In this document: in pieces, positions 28,413-37,035 of the stretch
Position numbering within the stretch: the stretch's first letter is position 1
How the letters are laid out: every line of letters starts with the position of its first letter
NCBI GenBank assembly: GCA_038225555.1
Contig: JBBRRB010000017.1
Span: forward strand, 49,622 to 113,621
Source of the DNA: JANXQZ01 sp038225555
Lineage (GTDB): Bacteria; Acidobacteriota; Terriglobia; Bryobacterales; Bryobacteraceae
Length of the DNA: 64,000 nucleotides
Direction: 5' to 3'
The notes under the pieces: generated by a model
Told to the model about the DNA's origin: nothing
Databases searched by the model: none
Seen by the model: only the letters and a program-made list of their open reading frames with translations
Made by a program: the position numbers and the translations under genes

Positions 28413-29267
28413 ATGACTAGACGAAACTTTGTTCCGAGCCTAACGGCGGCCGGGGTACTGACAGGGTTGTTATCGGCACAAGATCAGCCCGTTCAGCGCA
28501 AAGGCCGCCTCAAGCAGTGCGTGACGGGCGGAGTATTCGGACGAGGTAGAAGCCTGGAAGACAATGCTCGCGATGCGGCCCGGCTGGGCGCGAAAGGTTT
28601 CGACCTGATCGGCCCCAAGGACTGGCCGATCCTGAAAAAATACGGGCTGCTCCCGACGATGGTCCCCGGTTTCGGCGGGACCATTCCAGACGCGCTGAAC
28701 CGCAAAGAGAATCACGCCGCGATTGAGAAGCTCATGCACGAAGGCATCGATCTGTGCGCTGCGGCAGGTGCGCCGAACCTGATCACTTTTTCTGGAAATC
28801 GCCGCGGCATGGCGGACGCGGAGGGTGCGGAGAACTGCGTTCTGTTCCTAAATAAGGTGAAGGCGCACGCCGAAGAGAAGGGCATCAACATTTGCATGGA
28901 GCTGCTGAACAGCAAAGTGAATCACAAGGATTACATGTGCGACCACACGGCTTGGGGCGTGGACGTATGCAAGCGGGTCGGCTCGCCGCGCGTGAAGCTG
29001 CTGTACGATATTTATCACTTGCAAATCATGGAAGGCGACATTGTTCGCACTATTCGCGACAACTTCGCTTATTTGGGCCACTTCCATACGGGAGGCAATC
29101 CAGGACGTCATGAAATCGACGATACGCAGGAGTTAAACTACCGCTTCGTGGCTAAAGCGATCGCCGATCTGGGGTACACGGGATATGTTGCGCACGAATA
29201 CTCGCCGGCACAGGGGAACGATCCTCTGAAGTCTTTGGAATCGGCGATGCAGATCTTTGATGTGTAG
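28413..29267 (+). CDS. Exported TIM-barrel sugar isomerase/epimerase-like enzyme (hydroxypyruvate isomerase type)
   Basis: A 284-residue protein with a short twin-arginine-like N-terminus (MTRRNFVPSL, hydrophobic, cut near LLSAQ), then an AP-endonuclease-2/xylose-isomerase TIM barrel. Likely metal ligands are Glu in CMELLNS, Asp in LLYDIYHLQ, His in HFHTGGNPGRHEID and Glu in VAHEYSP. The LYDIYH and GNPGR phrases are typical of hydroxypyruvate isomerase-like enzymes, which are usually cytoplasmic. Export is common for this superfamily in acidobacteria and planctomycetes. The substrate is unknown. The region before the start holds GTATACGATATAC at about 28400, a near-palindrome with -10 character, and no clear ribosome site. 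Confidence 0.88.
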   Translation: MTRRNFVPSLTAAGVLTGLLSAQDQPVQRKGRLKQCVTGGVFGRGRSLEDNARDAARLGAKGFDLIGPKDWPILKKYGLLPTMVPGFGGTIPDALNRKENHAAIEKLMHEGIDLCAAAGAPNLITFSGNRRGMADAEGAENCVLFLNKVKAHAEEKGINICMELLNSKVNHKDYMCDHTAWGVDVCKRVGSPRVKLLYDIYHLQIMEGDIVRTIRDNFAYLGHFHTGGNPGRHEIDDTQELNYRFVAKAIADLGYTGYVAHEYSPAQGNDPLKSLESAMQIFDV

Positions 29268-30365
29268 TTACAGGTTGCCGCGCGAATCCTGCTCGCGCTC
29301 GATCGCCTCGAACAGCGCCTTGAAATTGCCTTTTCCAAAACTCTTGCTGCCCTTGCGCTGAATTATTTCAAAAAATACGGTGGGCCGATCCTGGACCGGC
29401 TTGGTGAAGATCTGCAGCATGTATCCTTCGTCATCTCGATCCACCAGGATGCCCAACTCCGCTAGCTCGCCGACAGGCTCCTCGATCTTTCCAACCCGGC
29501 CTTCGAGTTCCGCATAATAACTGTTCGGAACCCGCAAGAATTCGACGCCCTGGGCCTTTAATTTCGAAACGGTCTCAACGATGTTATCCGTTGCCATGGC
29601 AATATGCTGCACGCCAGGGCCCCGGTAGAAATCCAAATACTCCTCGATCTGAGACTTGCGCCGACCTTCGGCTGGTTCGTTAATCGGGAACTTCACGCGG
29701 CCATTGCCATTCGCCATCACCTTCGACATGAGGGCCGAATATTCGGTGCTGATATCGTTATCGTCGAAGTGTTGGTAGAGGTCGAACCCCATGACTTTGC
29801 GATAGAAATCCACCCACCGATTCATCTCGCCCCAGCCGACATTTCCCACCATGTGATCGACGTATTTTAGGCCGACCGGCCGGCTGACCGGATCTTCGGC
29901 GATCGCCGCGAAACCCGGCAGGAATGGGCCGCAATAATTCTTTCGCTCCACAAAGCCGTGCAGCGTGTCGCCATACGCGGCGATGGCCGACATTTTGACT
30001 TCGCCGTTTTCATCGCGGAGAATCTCCGGAGCTCTGACTCCAATCGCACCCCGGGCCGTGGTTTCAACGTATGCGGCGTCCGCGTCGTCCACCCATAAGG
30101 CAATCTCGCGAACCCCATCGCCGTGAACACGGAGATGTTCCGCGATGGGGCCATCCGGGCGCAGCGGAGTGGTGAACACGAATCGAATCTTGCCCTGTTG
30201 CACCATGTACGAGCACAGGTCGCGCGTTCCGGTCTCGGGGCCGCGATATGCCGTCAGCCGCATGCCAAAGGCAGCTCGATAATAATACGCGGCCTGCTTG
30301 GCGTTGCCCACGTAGAATTCCACGAAGTCCGTGCCGTTGAGAGGAAGAAATTCTGTCTGGCTCAC
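29268..30365 (-). CDS. hppD: 4-hydroxyphenylpyruvate dioxygenase
   Basis: A non-haem iron enzyme that converts 4-hydroxyphenylpyruvate to homogentisate in tyrosine breakdown. Two vicinal-oxygen-chelate domains are visible. Likely iron ligands are His in KYVDHMVGNV, His in GPGVQHIAMATDNI and Glu in PTVFFEIIQRKG. The C-terminal FGKGNFKALFEAIE helix is characteristic. I favour the GTG at 30365, which overlaps the hisC stop as GTGA and gives 366 residues starting near SQTEFLPLNG. An ATG at 30407 inside hisC would add 14 residues. Its partner hisC-like aminotransferase could supply the substrate from tyrosine. Confidence 0.95.
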   Translation of the reverse strand: MSQTEFLPLNGTDFVEFYVGNAKQAAYYYRAAFGMRLTAYRGPETGTRDLCSYMVQQGKIRFVFTTPLRPDGPIAEHLRVHGDGVREIALWVDDADAAYVETTARGAIGVRAPEILRDENGEVKMSAIAAYGDTLHGFVERKNYCGPFLPGFAAIAEDPVSRPVGLKYVDHMVGNVGWGEMNRWVDFYRKVMGFDLYQHFDDNDISTEYSALMSKVMANGNGRVKFPINEPAEGRRKSQIEEYLDFYRGPGVQHIAMATDNIVETVSKLKAQGVEFLRVPNSYYAELEGRVGKIEEPVGELAELGILVDRDDEGYMLQIFTKPVQDRPTVFFEIIQRKGSKSFGKGNFKALFEAIEREQDSRGNL

Positions 30366-31459
30366 GCGCTTACTCTCGTTGAGATTGACTCCACTGCCTG
30401 TATGCATCGTTCATGGTCCTCGTCGCTTCCCGTTGAGATCCGAACACAATTGGGCAATCCGAAACTCTTCAGCGGTCGCACGATGATGCCTTTCATGAGC
30501 AACTCTTCGGTGAACTGCGCGGCCTGCTCCTCGCCTGGGAGAACGATCATGACGAAGTTCGCCTCAGACGGAACAGCGTGATATCCGAGTTCTCGAAGCG
30601 AAGCCGTCAGGAACTGAATGCCGCGAGCGTTGATCTCGAGCGATCGATGCAAGAACGACTTGTCGGCGAGCGCCCCGATTCCGGCTGCCTGGGCCAACGA
30701 GCTGGGCTCGAAGGGCAGCTTGACCTTGAGCAGATTCGAGATTAGATCCTCGTGCGCGAACCCGTATCCGATGCGCGCGCCAGCCAGCCCATAGACCTTC
30801 GAGAATGTGCGCAACGTGATCACATTGTCGTAGCGGTAGTGCATGGAGTCCGGATAGCGAGGATTGTCTTTGGCATATTCAAAGTACGCCTCATCGAGGA
30901 TGATCAGCACCCGCTCGGGAACGTGCTTGTAGAATGCGGCGAACTCGGCCCGCGTGAAGATGGTTCCCGTCGGATTGTTGGGGTTGGCAAGGTAAATGAT
31001 CTTGGTATTTTCGTTGATCTCGCTCGCCAGGGCGGGCAAATCATAGTGCCAGTCGAGATATGGAACGGTGCGATATCGAACTCCACGCGACTTCGCGAGC
31101 ACTTGAAAACCGATGAAGGCCGCCTCCGTGGTCAGCACTTCGTCTTCATCGCAGAGGAACGCTCGGATGATGTTCGACATGATGCCTTCCGAGCCGCTGC
31201 CAGCAATGACGTTTTCCACTTTGAGATCGAATTCACGGGCCAGAACGCGGCGCAGGTCGAGCCCTCCGTTCGGGTAAACATTCAGAGTGTCGACACAACG
31301 CCGCATGCGTTCCAGTGCGAGCGGCGAGGGGCCGAGAGGATTCTCATTGGAGGCCAGCTTGTGGACTCTGGTCAAGCCATAAGTTCGCTGGACTTCTTCG
31401 ATGGTCCGGCCAGCCTCATAGGGCCTGAGGTTAGCGATATAGGGCGGAACGAGGGCCAT
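30362..31459 (-). CDS. hisC: Histidinol-phosphate aminotransferase family protein (possible aromatic aminotransferase)
   Basis: A 365-residue fold-type I PLP aminotransferase. It has the HisC-type N-terminal phrase KLASNENPLGPSP, the substrate/PLP pocket NPNNPTGT, the conserved Asp-Ala-Tyr in LILDEAYFEY, and the Schiff-base Lys221 in TFSKVYGLAGARIGY. HisC enzymes transaminate histidinol phosphate, but several act on aromatic amino acids. Here no other his gene is near, and the stop codon overlaps the start of hppD. Tyrosine to 4-hydroxyphenylpyruvate followed by HppD is therefore an attractive reading. I cannot decide between the two from sequence. Confidence 0.9.
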   Translation of the reverse strand: MALVPPYIANLRPYEAGRTIEEVQRTYGLTRVHKLASNENPLGPSPLALERMRRCVDTLNVYPNGGLDLRRVLAREFDLKVENVIAGSGSEGIMSNIIRAFLCDEDEVLTTEAAFIGFQVLAKSRGVRYRTVPYLDWHYDLPALASEINENTKIIYLANPNNPTGTIFTRAEFAAFYKHVPERVLIILDEAYFEYAKDNPRYPDSMHYRYDNVITLRTFSKVYGLAGARIGYGFAHEDLISNLLKVKLPFEPSSLAQAAGIGALADKSFLHRSLEINARGIQFLTASLRELGYHAVPSEANFVMIVLPGEEQAAQFTEELLMKGIIVRPLKSFGLPNCVRISTGSDEDHERCIQAVESISTRVSA

Positions 31460-31499
31460 CTGTTTTCAGTGTACGCCCGCTTTGCGATACCCTGCCCAT

Positions 31500-32225
31500 G
31501 TGGGCATAATCATTCTCTTAACATTGATTCTGTTTGCGCCGCTCGCGAACGCGGACGAGCCGCCGACCAACCTCATACGGCGCATTATCGAGCGCGAGAC
31601 GGAGACGCAGCGGGTCCAGGCCAATTACACGTATCAACAAACGGTGAGCGTCGAGGAATTTGATCGGAAGGGAATGAAGCGCGGCGAATACCGCGAGGCG
31701 CGAGACATTATTTTCTCGCCTTCGCATGAACGAACGGAACAACTGATTGGCTCGCCGAAAAATTCGTTAAACCTGCTGAAGCTGACTGAAGAGGATTTTC
31801 GCGACCTCCGGGACGTTCAGCCTTTTCTGCTTACCGCCGAGCAGGCGTTTATTTACGAGACCAAGTTCCGGGGCGAGGAGGTTATCGAGGGCACAGACTG
31901 TTGGGTGATCCAAGTGCGCCCGCGTCAAATCCTGCAAGGGCAACGTCTTTTCGATGGCCTGCTCTGGGTCGACAAGAAAGAGTTTTCTATTATTCGCGCG
32001 TCGGGAGAAGCCGTTCCCCAAATTCGCACTCTGCATTCAGAAAACCTGTTCCCGCATTTCACCACGATTCGCGAGAAGACCACAGGCGGCTACTGGTTCC
32101 CATCCACGACTTCCGGCGACGACACGCTCCAGTTTCGGACGGGTCCGCAGCGAATGCGCCTCACGATTCGCTACCGGAACTATCGGCGATTCGGAGCGGA
32201 CTCCGCCATCACGTTCGAAAAATAA
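31500..32225 (+). CDS. Exported protein resembling outer-membrane lipoprotein carriers (LolA/RseB-like fold)
   Basis: The GTG at 31500 gives 241 residues with a clear signal peptide (GIIILLTLILFAPLANA). A TTG at 31482 is the only longer option and lacks support. The mature protein reads as a half-barrel lipid-binding fold: QANYTYQQTVSVEEFDRKG near the start, DCWVIQVRPRQI, a WVDKKEFSIIRASG strand, and TTGGYWFPSTTSG near the end. This pattern resembles MucB/RseB and LolA-like proteins. It is a family-level guess; no catalytic site is expected. It is divergent from hisC and converges on the metallopeptidase gene. Confidence 0.7.
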   Translation: MGIIILLTLILFAPLANADEPPTNLIRRIIERETETQRVQANYTYQQTVSVEEFDRKGMKRGEYREARDIIFSPSHERTEQLIGSPKNSLNLLKLTEEDFRDLRDVQPFLLTAEQAFIYETKFRGEEVIEGTDCWVIQVRPRQILQGQRLFDGLLWVDKKEFSIIRASGEAVPQIRTLHSENLFPHFTTIREKTTGGYWFPSTTSGDDTLQFRTGPQRMRLTIRYRNYRRFGADSAITFEK

Positions 32226-32226
32226 C

Positions 32227-33477
32227 TTACTTGAATTTCAGAGCGGTGAGCTGTCCGTTGCCGTCATACTCCGCGGTAACCTCGCGGGGAGTTTGAGTCC
32301 CGCAGGCAAGTACGGCAGTGGTACCCGGCGTGTTTGATAGAACCACTTTTGTAGGATCGTCCACCTCCAGCGCGATCTTCCCGGTAGCCGTCCCGATAAT
32401 GAATTGAGCCGAGGTCGCGCGGCAATCCAACTCAAGAAAGGTGCCTTCGGTGCGCTTGGTTCCCTTAGGGTTCTCCCACCCCAGTGGAACGGGTGGAACA
32501 GTTCGGGGCGTCATGGGGCCGGGTCCTGTGCTTGCGCCGTTCACCTCGGCTGCGGATTGAGGATACCTGAGTTGGCGACGACCCAAGCTGACCATCAGGC
32601 CAGCCAGAGCCTTGGCCACCACGACGGGTTCGGCTGGTCTGAGTTCCGGCAAAGCGGACGTCTCAAAGGATTCGGCGCGCACAATTCGTTCCGGCCAGCG
32701 GCTCTGTTGCGTGTAAGCACGAAGATCCTTCGAGACCTCCGTTATGGACTTGCCAAAAGCGTCACGGAAGGCTTCGGCATGACGAGAACCTCTCTTCAGG
32801 AGCGCGAGAAAATCGCCTACTCCTGACCGGTATCGCGGATCGAGACTTAGCATGTGGACTAAGGCCCAACTCTGTGCGTAGAACATCCCCGCTTGCTTTG
32901 CATCGTTCAACTGCTCAGAGTGCGGCCCGGTTTTGAATAAGAGGTTTAGATCAGGCCACTCTCCGGTTTTCAAGCAAGCAACCCGCCCAACGACGGGGTC
33001 GCCGATTCTGATTCCCGATCCCGTAATCTTAGCCGTGGAATAAAGATCCGCCATGCCTTCGTTAAACCAGAAAGGAATCTGAGCGCCGGATCGGTAAAGG
33101 AACAAGTGCACATATTCGTGAAAAAGCACCTGTTTAGCATTGGGCGAGGCAATTGACATCGCGATATAATCGCGGTCACGCCCCGGGGAGAAGAAACCTG
33201 CAACCGTCTTCAGACCGATCGGTCGAAATTCAGCAAATTCGTCACTGGATTGAAATATAAATAAATGTACTGGCCTTTGTAGAGTGAGATCTTTATCAAG
33301 GGTGCTCAAAAGGATGTGCCTGATCTGGCCGAGGCTTCGAATCGCTTCCTGCGCATCGCGACCCGAAGATTGAGTAAACACCTGCACTTCAGCGCTTTGC
33401 ACGGTTTGCCACGCAGCATCCTTGGCAAGAGCGCTGACGCTTAAAAGCGCGAAAAGCAGAAAGGTGTTATGCTGCAC
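32227..33477 (-). CDS. Exported metallopeptidase of the MA type (DUF1570-like)
   Basis: A 416-residue exported protein (MQHNTFLLFALLSVSALA signal). The zinc-peptidase motif is H120-E121-Y-V-H124, and the third ligand is probably Glu140 in WFNEGMADLYS, the gluzincin pattern of peptidase-MA-like proteins. The ~100 residues upstream (VQVFTQSSGRDAQEAIRSL, VHLFIFQSSDEFAEF) match the usual N-terminal part of that family. The C-terminal ~120 residues form a separate beta domain (FLELDCRATSAQFIIG, PREVTAEYDGNGQLTALKFK) of unknown role. The substrate is unknown; a cell-wall or periplasmic protein is likely. Confidence 0.8.
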   Translation of the reverse strand: MQHNTFLLFALLSVSALAKDAAWQTVQSAEVQVFTQSSGRDAQEAIRSLGQIRHILLSTLDKDLTLQRPVHLFIFQSSDEFAEFRPIGLKTVAGFFSPGRDRDYIAMSIASPNAKQVLFHEYVHLFLYRSGAQIPFWFNEGMADLYSTAKITGSGIRIGDPVVGRVACLKTGEWPDLNLLFKTGPHSEQLNDAKQAGMFYAQSWALVHMLSLDPRYRSGVGDFLALLKRGSRHAEAFRDAFGKSITEVSKDLRAYTQQSRWPERIVRAESFETSALPELRPAEPVVVAKALAGLMVSLGRRQLRYPQSAAEVNGASTGPGPMTPRTVPPVPLGWENPKGTKRTEGTFLELDCRATSAQFIIGTATGKIALEVDDPTKVVLSNTPGTTAVLACGTQTPREVTAEYDGNGQLTALKFK

Positions 33478-33560
33478 AAAAAAACAGGATACTCTCTAAA
33501 TATAGCGTTCATAGGAAAATTCGATTGGACCCAGGAAGACGTTTCAGCCTACCCTGAGTC

Positions 33561-34310
33561 ATGGCCACTATGCTTATGGAACCACCTACCTCCCAAGTCG
33601 CCCTCCTCCATCGCGTCAGCAGCATTGTCAGCTCTGAACTGTCGTTGGACGAGATGCTCGGCGAAATTGTTGGACTCACGGTGCAAGTGACAGAGTGCGA
33701 TGCGTGCCTGGTCTATCTCTTGGAGCGAGACTTGGGCGAAATCGTGCTGCGAGCCTCTCAGGTTCCACACGCGGCGGACCTCGGCAACCTTCGCATGAAG
33801 ATGGGCGAAGGCGTAACGGGTTGGGTCGCGGAACACAAGTCGGTTGTTGCTTTATCCTCGAACGCGGCTTCGGATCGTCGGTTTAAGCACTTCCAGGGCT
33901 TGATCGAAGATACCTACGACGCTTTCCTTTCGGTTCCACTGGTGAGCGGCGGAGATGTGATCGGCGTAATCAACGTTCACCATCGCCGGGAACACGATCA
34001 TAGCGCGGACGAAGTCGCTCTGCTCACGTTCGTCGGCGAGCAGATGGGCGGCGCCATCTCTAAGTCGGTTCTCGAGGAGCAAAACGCCAAGCTGCTGGAA
34101 GAGACTCAGGAGATGAAGCGTCAACTCGAGGTTCGCAAGTTGGTGGAGCGTGCCAAGGGTATTCTGCAGCAGAAATACACGTTATCGGAAGAAGAAGCTT
34201 ACCTGCGGCTGCGAAATGAGAGCCGTCGGCTGCGTCGTCCGATGCGCGATTTGGCGGAAGCTATTATTTTGGCCGAGGACATGAGCCGCAAAAGCAGCGA
34301 CATGATCTAA
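33561..34310 (+). CDS. GAF-ANTAR transcription antitermination regulator
   Basis: A 249-residue soluble regulator. A GAF sensor domain covers about residues 15-165 (KMGEGVTGWVAEHKSVV, FLSVPLVSGGDVIGVINVHH). It is joined by a coiled-coil-like linker to a C-terminal ANTAR domain (about 185-245: LVERAKGILQQKYTLSEEEAYLRLRNESRRLRRPMRDLA). ANTAR domains bind paired hairpins in nascent RNA and prevent termination. GAF ligands range from cyclic nucleotides to redox cofactors, and the one here is unknown. There is no adjacent kinase gene. ATG codons at 33561, 33570 and 33576 are all in frame; the first is taken by default. Confidence 0.9.
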   Translation: MATMLMEPPTSQVALLHRVSSIVSSELSLDEMLGEIVGLTVQVTECDACLVYLLERDLGEIVLRASQVPHAADLGNLRMKMGEGVTGWVAEHKSVVALSSNAASDRRFKHFQGLIEDTYDAFLSVPLVSGGDVIGVINVHHRREHDHSADEVALLTFVGEQMGGAISKSVLEEQNAKLLEETQEMKRQLEVRKLVERAKGILQQKYTLSEEEAYLRLRNESRRLRRPMRDLAEAIILAEDMSRKSSDMI

Positions 34311-34377
34311 GAGCTTTGAGAGCCGGTTGAAGCGCGCCCGATTCTAGCCGGTCCGCTCGCACGATAGTCATTTCCTG

Positions 34378-34383
34378 TATAAT
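34378..34383 (+). promoter_or_regulatory. Consensus -10 box for the small TIG-like gene
   Basis: A perfect TATAAT lies 22 bases before the ATG at 34405. I see no good -35 at the right distance, so it may need an activator. AGGGGA before the start serves as ribosome site. Confidence 0.4.
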
Positions 34384-34404
34384 TGCGGTCCAGGGGAAAT
34401 TGAC

Positions 34405-34740
34405 ATGAAGCGTCGTTTTGCGTCTATCGCGCTGCTGGGCCTGGTTGCGCTGAGTCTTCTAGCTTTTGACAGTTTTTCGAGGCTCGTTACCGTTGAGCCA
34501 GAATCGGGCAAGGAAGGCGATGTCGTTTCCGCCAAAGGCGAGAATCTCGAAAAGGCCAAGATTGGCGAGATCTATTTGACTGACGGCACCAAGGACTTCA
34601 AAGCGGCCATAACCGGACAAGCCGCTGATGAAATTAAGTTCAAGGTTCCGAAGGTTGCTGCGGGGCGTTACCACCTTATGCTTTTAACGGCCAACAAGGC
34701 ATCAATGATCGAGCAGCCCGTTGTCTTCACGGTGGAGTAG
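34405..34740 (+). CDS. Small exported IPT/TIG-like beta-sandwich protein
   Basis: A 111-residue protein with an N-terminal signal or anchor (MKRRFASIALLGLVALSLLAF). A single IPT/TIG-type Ig fold follows: VTVEPESGKEGDVVSAKGENL, then IGEIYLTDG, then DEIKFKVPKVAAGRYHLML. Such domains bind proteins or sugars at the cell surface, and no partner is obvious. AGGGGA precedes the ATG and TATAAT lies upstream. Its 3' end overlaps by 14 bases the end of a small gene on the other strand. Confidence 0.75.
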   Translation: MKRRFASIALLGLVALSLLAFDSFSRLVTVEPESGKEGDVVSAKGENLEKAKIGEIYLTDGTKDFKAAITGQAADEIKFKVPKVAAGRYHLMLLTANKASMIEQPVVFTVE

Positions 34741-34936
34741 ATCGACGGTTTGCGTCGACCCAGCCCAGCATCCTGATTAGATCCGCCCGGCTGCGCCAAA
34801 CAAAGCGCCAAAATTCCTGGAATCGTATTTCTTCCGCAGGAGTGCCCCAATAGGTCTCGATCCGCCAGCGGAGATAAGGACTGCGCCAGGGCGTCAGCCG
34901 ATAGCCTCTCGTCGCACGCCACAGGAACGAGACCAT
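34727..34936 (-). CDS. Small Arg/Trp-rich protein encoded after the VWFA pair
   Basis: A 69-residue protein, MVSFLWRATRGYRLTPWRSP at the start and FRRFVW-like, Trp/Arg-rich content after it. I do not recognise a family by name, though the composition is unlike random antisense sequence. The start is two bases after the stop of the upstream VWFA gene (TAG-CG-ATG), which suggests coupled translation. No signal peptide or membrane helix is seen. The net charge is strongly positive, so it may bind membrane surfaces or nucleic acid; this is speculation. Confidence 0.5.
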   Translation of the reverse strand: MVSFLWRATRGYRLTPWRSPYLRWRIETYWGTPAEEIRFQEFWRFVWRSRADLIRMLGWVDANRRSTPP

Positions 34937-34938
34937 CG

Positions 34939-35898
34939 CTACTTCTGAGGATTCTGGGTGACCGTTTTTTTCCGATCCTCACCCGGCTTCGCGTAATATC
35001 CGGTACGGGTACGGACCGTAGCATGCCCTGCTCCGGCGACGGTCACTTTGATCTGGCGAAAGCTTCCATCCAGCGCTTGAACAGTAGGCGAGTAATAGAT
35101 CGTGTACTGGTTGCGAATATCCTGCGCTACTTGCAAAGCGATCTTATCCACTTCGGAAACATCCTTCGGGTAGAAGGACAGACCGCCCGATTCCTTCGTG
35201 ATCGCATCCAGCGCGCGCTTCGCCTTGCGGCCTTCGCGCTTCTCTTCCTCGTTTAGGAGACCGATGGCGTAAATCAGCACTTCGCCGTTGCGCGCTCGGT
35301 CGATCAGCTTTTCCAGAGTGCCGCTGCTCGCCGTATCGTTGCCGTCCGTCAGGACCAGAAGCACCTTTTTATCGCGCTTGCCCTTTTCTTTCAAATAGTC
35401 TATGGACATGCCGATGGCATCGCGCATGGCGGTCCCTCCGCGCGAGTCGATGCGCGCCACGCCTTCCTGCAGCTTCTTGAGGTCGTTCGTAAAGGGCACG
35501 TCGAGGTATGCCTCATCGTTGAAGTTGACGACGAATACCTCATCTTGAGGGTTAGACGCTTTCACCAAATCGAGGGAAGCGGTCTCCACTTTTAACCGCT
35601 TGTCTCGCATGCTGCCGCTGTTGTCGACAATCATTCCCAGAGAGATGGGAACGTCCTCTCGGCGAAAAATCTTAATGGGCTGCTCGATGCCGTTCTCGTA
35701 CACTTTGAACGATTGCCGCTGCAGGTTTGTGATCAGCTTCCCGCTCTTATCGGATACGCTGATCGGGAGAACCACCAGTCGGGTGTCTGCTGTAAAGGTG
35801 GCGGGCCCGCTGTCCGGAGTAGCAGGCGGAGGCGTTTGGGAGCCAAGGGTTAACGTGAGCCAGAGTGCCGGGGCGAGCACCCTACTGAGAAGGCGCAT
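34939..35898 (-). CDS. Exported VWFA-domain protein, acidobacterial TIGR03436 type (second of pair)
   Basis: A 319-residue exported protein. The signal peptide runs to about residue 20. An Ig-like lead-in follows (LVVLPISVSDKSGKLITNLQ, FKVYENGIEQPI), then a von Willebrand A domain with an intact MIDAS: D92-N-S94-G-S96, the Thr in RGGTAMRDA and the Asp in VLTDGND. This is the layout of the TIGR03436 VWFA-related family that is expanded in acidobacteria. MIDAS proteins bind a divalent cation and a protein partner. It overlaps the upstream VWFA gene by 17 bases. Confidence 0.92.
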   Translation of the reverse strand: MRLLSRVLAPALWLTLTLGSQTPPPATPDSGPATFTADTRLVVLPISVSDKSGKLITNLQRQSFKVYENGIEQPIKIFRREDVPISLGMIVDNSGSMRDKRLKVETASLDLVKASNPQDEVFVVNFNDEAYLDVPFTNDLKKLQEGVARIDSRGGTAMRDAIGMSIDYLKEKGKRDKKVLLVLTDGNDTASSGTLEKLIDRARNGEVLIYAIGLLNEEEKREGRKAKRALDAITKESGGLSFYPKDVSEVDKIALQVAQDIRNQYTIYYSPTVQALDGSFRQIKVTVAGAGHATVRTRTGYYAKPGEDRKKTVTQNPQK

Positions 35899-36928
35899 AA
35901 TACCCCAGGCGATAAAAAGCTTTCAAAGGTGGAAGTCCGCGAGGCTGCACCAGTTTCACCTGGACGCGACGATACTTGCCGTCACGTTCCGCATTTTTCG
36001 GGGTGTAATACAGCACGTATTGGTTGCGCAGCTCCATGCCAATTTTAGCGGCGACATCGGGCAGTTCGGCTAGATTATCCACAGCGAAAGCCCGCCCGCC
36101 CGTCTGCTCCGCGATCTCGTTTAATAAGCCCGGGCCGGACATTTCCTCGGCTGTTCGACCGCGCGCCGACATCGGCTCGAAAATGCCAATGGCATAAATC
36201 TGGACGTCGGCTTCGCGCACTGCATTCTTAATTTCGCTTTCCGTGTAGCGGCTGCTATTGTCGCCTCCATCGGAGATAATCAGCAGAGCTTTGCTGGGAT
36301 TCCTGGCCTTTTTCATCTGATTCATCGAGAGGTATACCCCGTCGAGCAGCGCGGTTCTTCCCTTGGACTGAGTGAAAGTAAGCCTGTTCTGAACTTGCTC
36401 GGTGTCGCTGGTGAAAGGCACGCTCAATTCCGGCCGGTCGTTAAAGGTAACCAGGAAAAACTCGTCCTCCGGATTGGCCGTCTTAAAAAATTGAGACGCC
36501 GCCTGGCGCGATTTTTGCAGCTTGCTGCCCATGCTCCCGCTCGTATCGAACACCAAGCCGATGGAAAGCGGAGCGTCCTCGCTTGAAAACTGGAGAATCT
36601 CCTGCTGGACTTTGTCTTCGAAAAGCTTGAAGTAGTCCTTGTCTAGTCCCGTGACGAAGCGGTTCAACGGATCGGTCACGGTTACGTTGATTTGGACCAG
36701 TGTCTTGTCAACCCGAATGCTGGCGGGTCGGCCTTCCAGCGCCTTCTGGTCGGGATCGGACTTCGCGCCTGGAACGGGCCTGATGCGGGGTTCGATAGTA
36801 ACTTTCGCATCCGGGGGTGGCGCCTGTGCGCCTGGCTTTTCGTCCGCCGACGCAATTACACACGCGGAGATGCATAACAACAATAAAAGAGCGAAGAATC
36901 GAGGAGCTATCGGGGACTTGGCCACCAT
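35882..36928 (-). CDS. Exported VWFA-domain protein, acidobacterial TIGR03436 type (first of pair)
   Basis: A 348-residue paralogue of the next gene. A signal peptide (FFALLLLLCISACVIASA) is followed by a Pro-rich stretch, then the lead-in VQINVTVTDPLNRFVTGLDK. The A domain has a complete MIDAS (D128-T-S130-G-S132, KGRTALLDG, ISDGGDN). The domain ends with QYVLYYTPKN, matching QYTIYYSPTV in its partner. The two proteins are probably a duplicated pair acting together in the envelope. A promoter-like pair lies 42-69 bases upstream of the start. Confidence 0.92.
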   Translation of the reverse strand: MVAKSPIAPRFFALLLLLCISACVIASADEKPGAQAPPPDAKVTIEPRIRPVPGAKSDPDQKALEGRPASIRVDKTLVQINVTVTDPLNRFVTGLDKDYFKLFEDKVQQEILQFSSEDAPLSIGLVFDTSGSMGSKLQKSRQAASQFFKTANPEDEFFLVTFNDRPELSVPFTSDTEQVQNRLTFTQSKGRTALLDGVYLSMNQMKKARNPSKALLIISDGGDNSSRYTESEIKNAVREADVQIYAIGIFEPMSARGRTAEEMSGPGLLNEIAEQTGGRAFAVDNLAELPDVAAKIGMELRNQYVLYYTPKNAERDGKYRRVQVKLVQPRGLPPLKAFYRLGYYAPSQ

Positions 36929-36969
36929 AATGAACCCTGCCTGTTTGCTATCGGGTTGCGACCGACTTC

Positions 36970-36997
36970 AGTATAGCATCGGCCTTAATTATCACCA
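36970..36997 (-). promoter_or_regulatory. Predicted promoter of the VWFA operon
   Basis: On the minus strand TGGTGA (36992-36997) and TATACT (36970-36975) are 16 bases apart, 42 bases before the VWFA start at 36928. The -10 matches five of six consensus bases, the -35 is weak. Confidence 0.4.
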
Positions 36998-37035
36998 TTC
37001 ATATGACGCGGCAAACTGTGATTTAATCTAACCAA

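Noticed and set aside
30752..31663. 303-residue plus-strand frame
   Set aside because: Antisense to hisC, no motifs, and overlaps the start of a real plus-strand gene in another frame.
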